From NCBI GenBank assembly GCA_021772075.1, contig JAETNQ010000003.1, positions 46,104 to 110,103 on the forward strand: DNA of 64,000 bases, written 5' to 3'. The position numbers and the translations under genes are program-made. How positions within the stretch are numbered: the stretch's first letter is position 1; the number at the start of each line of letters is the position of its first letter. Source of the DNA: Lachnospiraceae bacterium. Its GTDB lineage: Bacteria; Bacillota; Clostridia; Lachnospirales; Lachnospiraceae. Positions 60,718-64,000 of the stretch are shown here, one piece after another. The notes beneath the pieces are model-generated. The model did not search any database and was not told the DNA's origin. It saw only the letters and a list, made by a program, of their open reading frames with translations.

Positions 60718-60746
60718 ATTATATTTATCATACTTATCTTTGTCAA
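60718..60746 (-). promoter_or_regulatory. perfect-consensus sigma-A promoter of cotH unit
   Basis: Minus strand TTGACA-17-TATAAT. Confidence 0.8.
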
Positions 60747-60789
60747 GCAATTTCTCATATTCCTAAAGCTATTCCTAAAGCCCAATACA

Positions 60790-60832
60790 TAAAAACATCG
60801 GATACAGGACTTATTCTTCCCATATCCGATGT
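60790..60832 (-). terminator. intrinsic terminator after tpiA
   Basis: Minus strand ACATCGGATA-N18-TATCCGATGTTTTTATG. Confidence 0.8.
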
Positions 60833-60865
60833 CTATTCATACTTTGTATCGTTTATTTTTTGTTA

Positions 60866-61621
60866 TTATTTATAATTCACGATCTTGCCGAAATCAGGCT
60901 TCAAAGAAGCGCCGCCAACCAAGCCGCCGTCGATATCAGGCTGCCCGAATAATTCCGGAGCCGTCGCTGCATTTACCGATCCGCCATACTGGATGCGGAT
61001 TGCTTCTGCCGTTGCTTCGTCATAAATCTCAGCGATGCAGTCGCGGATCGCTTTGCAGACTTCCTGTGCCTGCTCGGTAGTCGCCGTCTTGCCCGTTCCG
61101 ATCGCCCAGATCGGTTCATAAGCAACCACTGCCGTCGCTGCCTGGGCAGCTGTTACATTTAAGAATGCAATCTTAATCTGTTGACGAATCCAGTCAATCG
61201 TAATCCCTTGCTCCCTCTGGGTCAAGGATTCGCCGCAGCAGATAATCGGAGTAATTTCGTGTTCAAAAGCTTTCAAAACTTTCTTATTCACTGTCTCATC
61301 CGTTTCCGCAAAATACTCTCTTCTCTCGGAGTGGCCGATGATTACATATTTTACACCCGCATCGGTCAGCATATTAGGGGAAATCTCTCCCGTATATGCC
61401 CCTTTTTCTTCATAATACATATTCTCCGCGCCGATCTGGATATTTGTGCCTTTTGCAGCTTCCATCGCCGGAATAATATCGATAGCGGGCACGCAGAAAA
61501 CTACATCCGCATCGTCCGTCACTACCAAAGGTTTTAATGTATTCACTAATTCTACTGCTTCGCTGGGCGTCATATTCATTTTCCAGTTGCCAGCAATAAT
61601 TTTTCTTCTTGCCATTTTCAT
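60866..61621 (-). CDS. tpiA: triose-phosphate isomerase
   Basis: [45 protein letters not shown]; start likely at internal Met (MARRKI). Confidence 0.98.
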   Translation of the reverse strand: MKMARRKIIAGNWKMNMTPSEAVELVNTLKPLVVTDDADVVFCVPAIDIIPAMEAAKGTNIQIGAENMYYEEKGAYTGEISPNMLTDAGVKYVIIGHSERREYFAETDETVNKKVLKAFEHEITPIICCGESLTQREQGITIDWIRQQIKIAFLNVTAAQAATAVVAYEPIWAIGTGKTATTEQAQEVCKAIRDCIAEIYDEATAEAIRIQYGGSVNAATAPELFGQPDIDGGLVGGASLKPDFGKIVNYK

Positions 61622-61655
61622 TTCTCCTTAAAATAATCTATTCTTCCTCTTATCC

Positions 61656-62879
61656 TTATTTATCATCCGCCGCCATAACGCCCGGTAATTCTTTCCCTTC
61701 CAGGAATTCCAGAGAAGCGCCGCCGCCTGTGGAAATGTGGGACATCTTATCTGCAAATCCTAACTGGTTCACTGCCGCCGCGCTGTCGCCGCCGCCGATA
61801 ATCGTCGTTGCATCCGTTTCCGCCAGGGCTTTTGCCACCGCAATCGTTCCCTTTGCGAGAATAGGATTCTCGAATACGCCCATCGGTCCGTTCCAAACAA
61901 CGGTTTTTGCGGATTTTACCGCATCTGCATACAATTCTGCCGTTTTTTCGCCAATATCAAGCCCTTCCATATCAGCCGGGATCTTATCCGCATCTACTAC
62001 GGATACTTCAATTTCAGCATCAATCGGGTTCGGGAACCCTGCCGCAATCGTCGTGTCGATCGGAAGCAGTAATTTCTTGCCAAGCTTCTCTGCTTTATCC
62101 ATCATTTCCTTGCAGTAGTCGATCTTTTCTTCATCCACTAAGGAATTGCCGATCTCATATCCCTTGGCTTTCAGGAAAGTAAACGCCATGCCGCCGCCGA
62201 TAATAAGGGTATCGCATTTTTCCAGAAGGTTATTGATCACGTTCAGCTTATCCGCAACTTTCGCGCCTCCAAGAATTGCAACAAACGGTCTTACCGGATT
62301 TTCCACTGCATTCCCAAGGAAATCTATTTCTTTCTGCATCAAATATCCAACGGCGCATTCCCCGCCTTTTGCACGGATAAATTCCGTTACGCCTGCAACG
62401 GACGCATGCGCCCTGTGGGAAGATCCAAAAGCATCGCATACGTATACGTCTGCCAGCTCCGCCAATTCTTTGCTGAATTCTTCGCCGTTCTTCGTTTCTT
62501 CTTTTCCGCGAAAACGTGTATTCTGCAGAAGCACTACGTCTCCCTCTTTCATCGCTTCCACTGCCGCCGTAGCCGCCTCTCCCGTTACATTATAATCTGC
62601 CACAAAATTTACTTCTTTGCCCAGCTTCTCGGAAAGCCTCTTTGCAACCGGAGCCAGAGATTCTCCCTCGTTAGGGCCGTTCTTTACCTTGCCAAGGTGG
62701 GAGCAGAGAATTACTTTGCCGCCGTCCTTCAACAGTTTCTGGATGGTAGGAAGAGCCGCTGTGATACGCGTTTCATCCGTAATTTCCCCATTTTTCAACG
62801 GAACGTTGAAATCGCATCTTACCAATACACGCTTTCCGCTTACATTGATATCATCCACCGATTTTTTGTTTAATCCCAT
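61656..62879 (-). CDS. pgk: phosphoglycerate kinase
   Basis: [57 protein letters not shown]. Confidence 0.98.
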   Translation of the reverse strand: MGLNKKSVDDINVSGKRVLVRCDFNVPLKNGEITDETRITAALPTIQKLLKDGGKVILCSHLGKVKNGPNEGESLAPVAKRLSEKLGKEVNFVADYNVTGEAATAAVEAMKEGDVVLLQNTRFRGKEETKNGEEFSKELAELADVYVCDAFGSSHRAHASVAGVTEFIRAKGGECAVGYLMQKEIDFLGNAVENPVRPFVAILGGAKVADKLNVINNLLEKCDTLIIGGGMAFTFLKAKGYEIGNSLVDEEKIDYCKEMMDKAEKLGKKLLLPIDTTIAAGFPNPIDAEIEVSVVDADKIPADMEGLDIGEKTAELYADAVKSAKTVVWNGPMGVFENPILAKGTIAVAKALAETDATTIIGGGDSAAAVNQLGFADKMSHISTGGGASLEFLEGKELPGVMAADDK

Positions 62880-62931
62880 GATCATCGCCTCCATATGATT
62901 TTTTTACGCGTGTCTGCCAAACACACTAAGG

Positions 62932-62961
62932 AAAGGCCCGGTCCATACGACCGGACCTTTA
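62932..62961 (-). terminator. hairpin terminator downstream of gap
   Basis: AAAGGTCCGGTC-GTATG-GACCGGGCCTTT on minus strand (one G-U pair). Confidence 0.6.
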
Positions 62962-62995
62962 TAGGTCTTACTGAAATACTATAACTTGGAGCCGC

Positions 62996-63997
62996 TTATG
63001 CTAACTCAGAGAAGTATTTGATCGTTCTTACCATCTGGCTTGTGTAAGAATTCTCATTGTCATACCAAGAAACTACCTGAACCAGATTATCTGCGCCAAC
63101 CATTGTCTGGGTAGCATCGAAGATCGATCCGTATGTGCTTCCTACGATATCGGAGGAAACGATCTCGTCTTCATTGTATCCGAAGGACTCTGTTGCCGCT
63201 GCTTTCATAGCTGCATTGATCTCTTCCTTTGTTACGGACTTCTCAACGGTTGCAACTAAGATCGTAGTAGAACCTGTCGGTGTAGGAACACGCTGAGCGG
63301 AACCGATCAGCTTGCCGTTCAGTTCAGGAATAACAAGGCCGATTGCCTTTGCAGCGCCTGTGGAGTTAGGAACGATATTTACAGCGCCTGCGCGGCTTCT
63401 TCTCAAATCGCCTTTTCTCTGAGGGCCGTCAAGGATCATCTGATCGCCTGTATAAGCATGGATCGTGCTCATGATACCGGATTTGATTCCAGCCAGGTCA
63501 TTCAATGCTTTTGCCATAGGAGCCAGGCAGTTTGTTGTGCAGGATGCAGCGGAGATAATCGTATCTTCCGGCTTCAAAGTCTCATGGTTTACATTGTAAA
63601 CGATCGTAGGAAGATCGTTTCCAGCAGGTGCGGAAATAACCACTTTACGCGCGCCGGCATTGATATGTGCCTGAGCCTTGTCTTTGGATGTATAGAAACC
63701 TGTACATTCCAGCACAACATCTACTTTTAATTCTCCCCAAGGAAGCTTGTTAGCATCTGCTTCTTTGTAGATCGTAATAGTCTTTCCGTCAACGGTAATA
63801 GAATCTTCACCAGCTACTACTGTATCTGCTTTTGCATATTTACCCTGTGAAGAATCATATTTCAGCAAATGCGCCAGCATCTTCGGGCTTGTCAAATCGT
63901 TGATTGCTACTACTTCGTATCCTTCTGCCCCAAACATCTGTCTGAAAGCAAGACGACCGATACGGCCGAAACCATTAATTGCTACTCTTACTGCCAT
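62996..63997 (-). CDS. gap: glyceraldehyde-3-phosphate dehydrogenase
   Basis: [59 protein letters not shown]. Confidence 0.98.
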   Translation of the reverse strand: MAVRVAINGFGRIGRLAFRQMFGAEGYEVVAINDLTSPKMLAHLLKYDSSQGKYAKADTVVAGEDSITVDGKTITIYKEADANKLPWGELKVDVVLECTGFYTSKDKAQAHINAGARKVVISAPAGNDLPTIVYNVNHETLKPEDTIISAASCTTNCLAPMAKALNDLAGIKSGIMSTIHAYTGDQMILDGPQRKGDLRRSRAGAVNIVPNSTGAAKAIGLVIPELNGKLIGSAQRVPTPTGSTTILVATVEKSVTKEEINAAMKAAATESFGYNEDEIVSSDIVGSTYGSIFDATQTMVGADNLVQVVSWYDNENSYTSQMVRTIKYFSELA

Positions 63998-64000
63998 TTT

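Overview
The window comes from a low-to-mid GC Firmicutes chromosome, most likely Clostridia/Lachnospiraceae-like (inferred from gene content and synteny). It is almost entirely protein coding. Most genes lie on the minus strand, with a plus-strand island at about 40.5-49.4 kb. Core blocks are: DAK2/YloV - Asp23 - rpmB; GerW/DUF2953; SpoVE/FtsW - PBP; peptidase U32; zapA; ruvBA; leuCD; an ilvC/ilvN/ilvN/ilvB/metH/chemoreceptor series; asd; argH; topB; paaK-iorBA; tpiA-pgk-gap. I saw no tRNA, rRNA, CRISPR array, transposase or prophage. The features most worth a second look are: (1) a 50-codon leader ORF with promoter, stop-codon hairpin and intrinsic terminator upstream of an asymmetric ABC exporter pair, resembling bmrB-bmrCD ribosome-mediated attenuation; (2) a tightly overlapped CotH kinase - VTC polyphosphate polymerase - DUF4956 unit with a perfect consensus promoter, a probable non-canonical ATT start and a 31-bp perfect hairpin at its 3' end; (3) a PAS-GGDEF-EAL gene broken by an internal deletion that removes the EAL motif; (4) a hybrid histidine kinase whose first receiver has Ala in place of the phospho-acceptor Asp, in an HD-GYP signalling cluster; (5) a GGGtGRT/NifU-like gene pair with a structured 5' region. 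All calls come from reading the sequence and the supplied translations; no database search was run.
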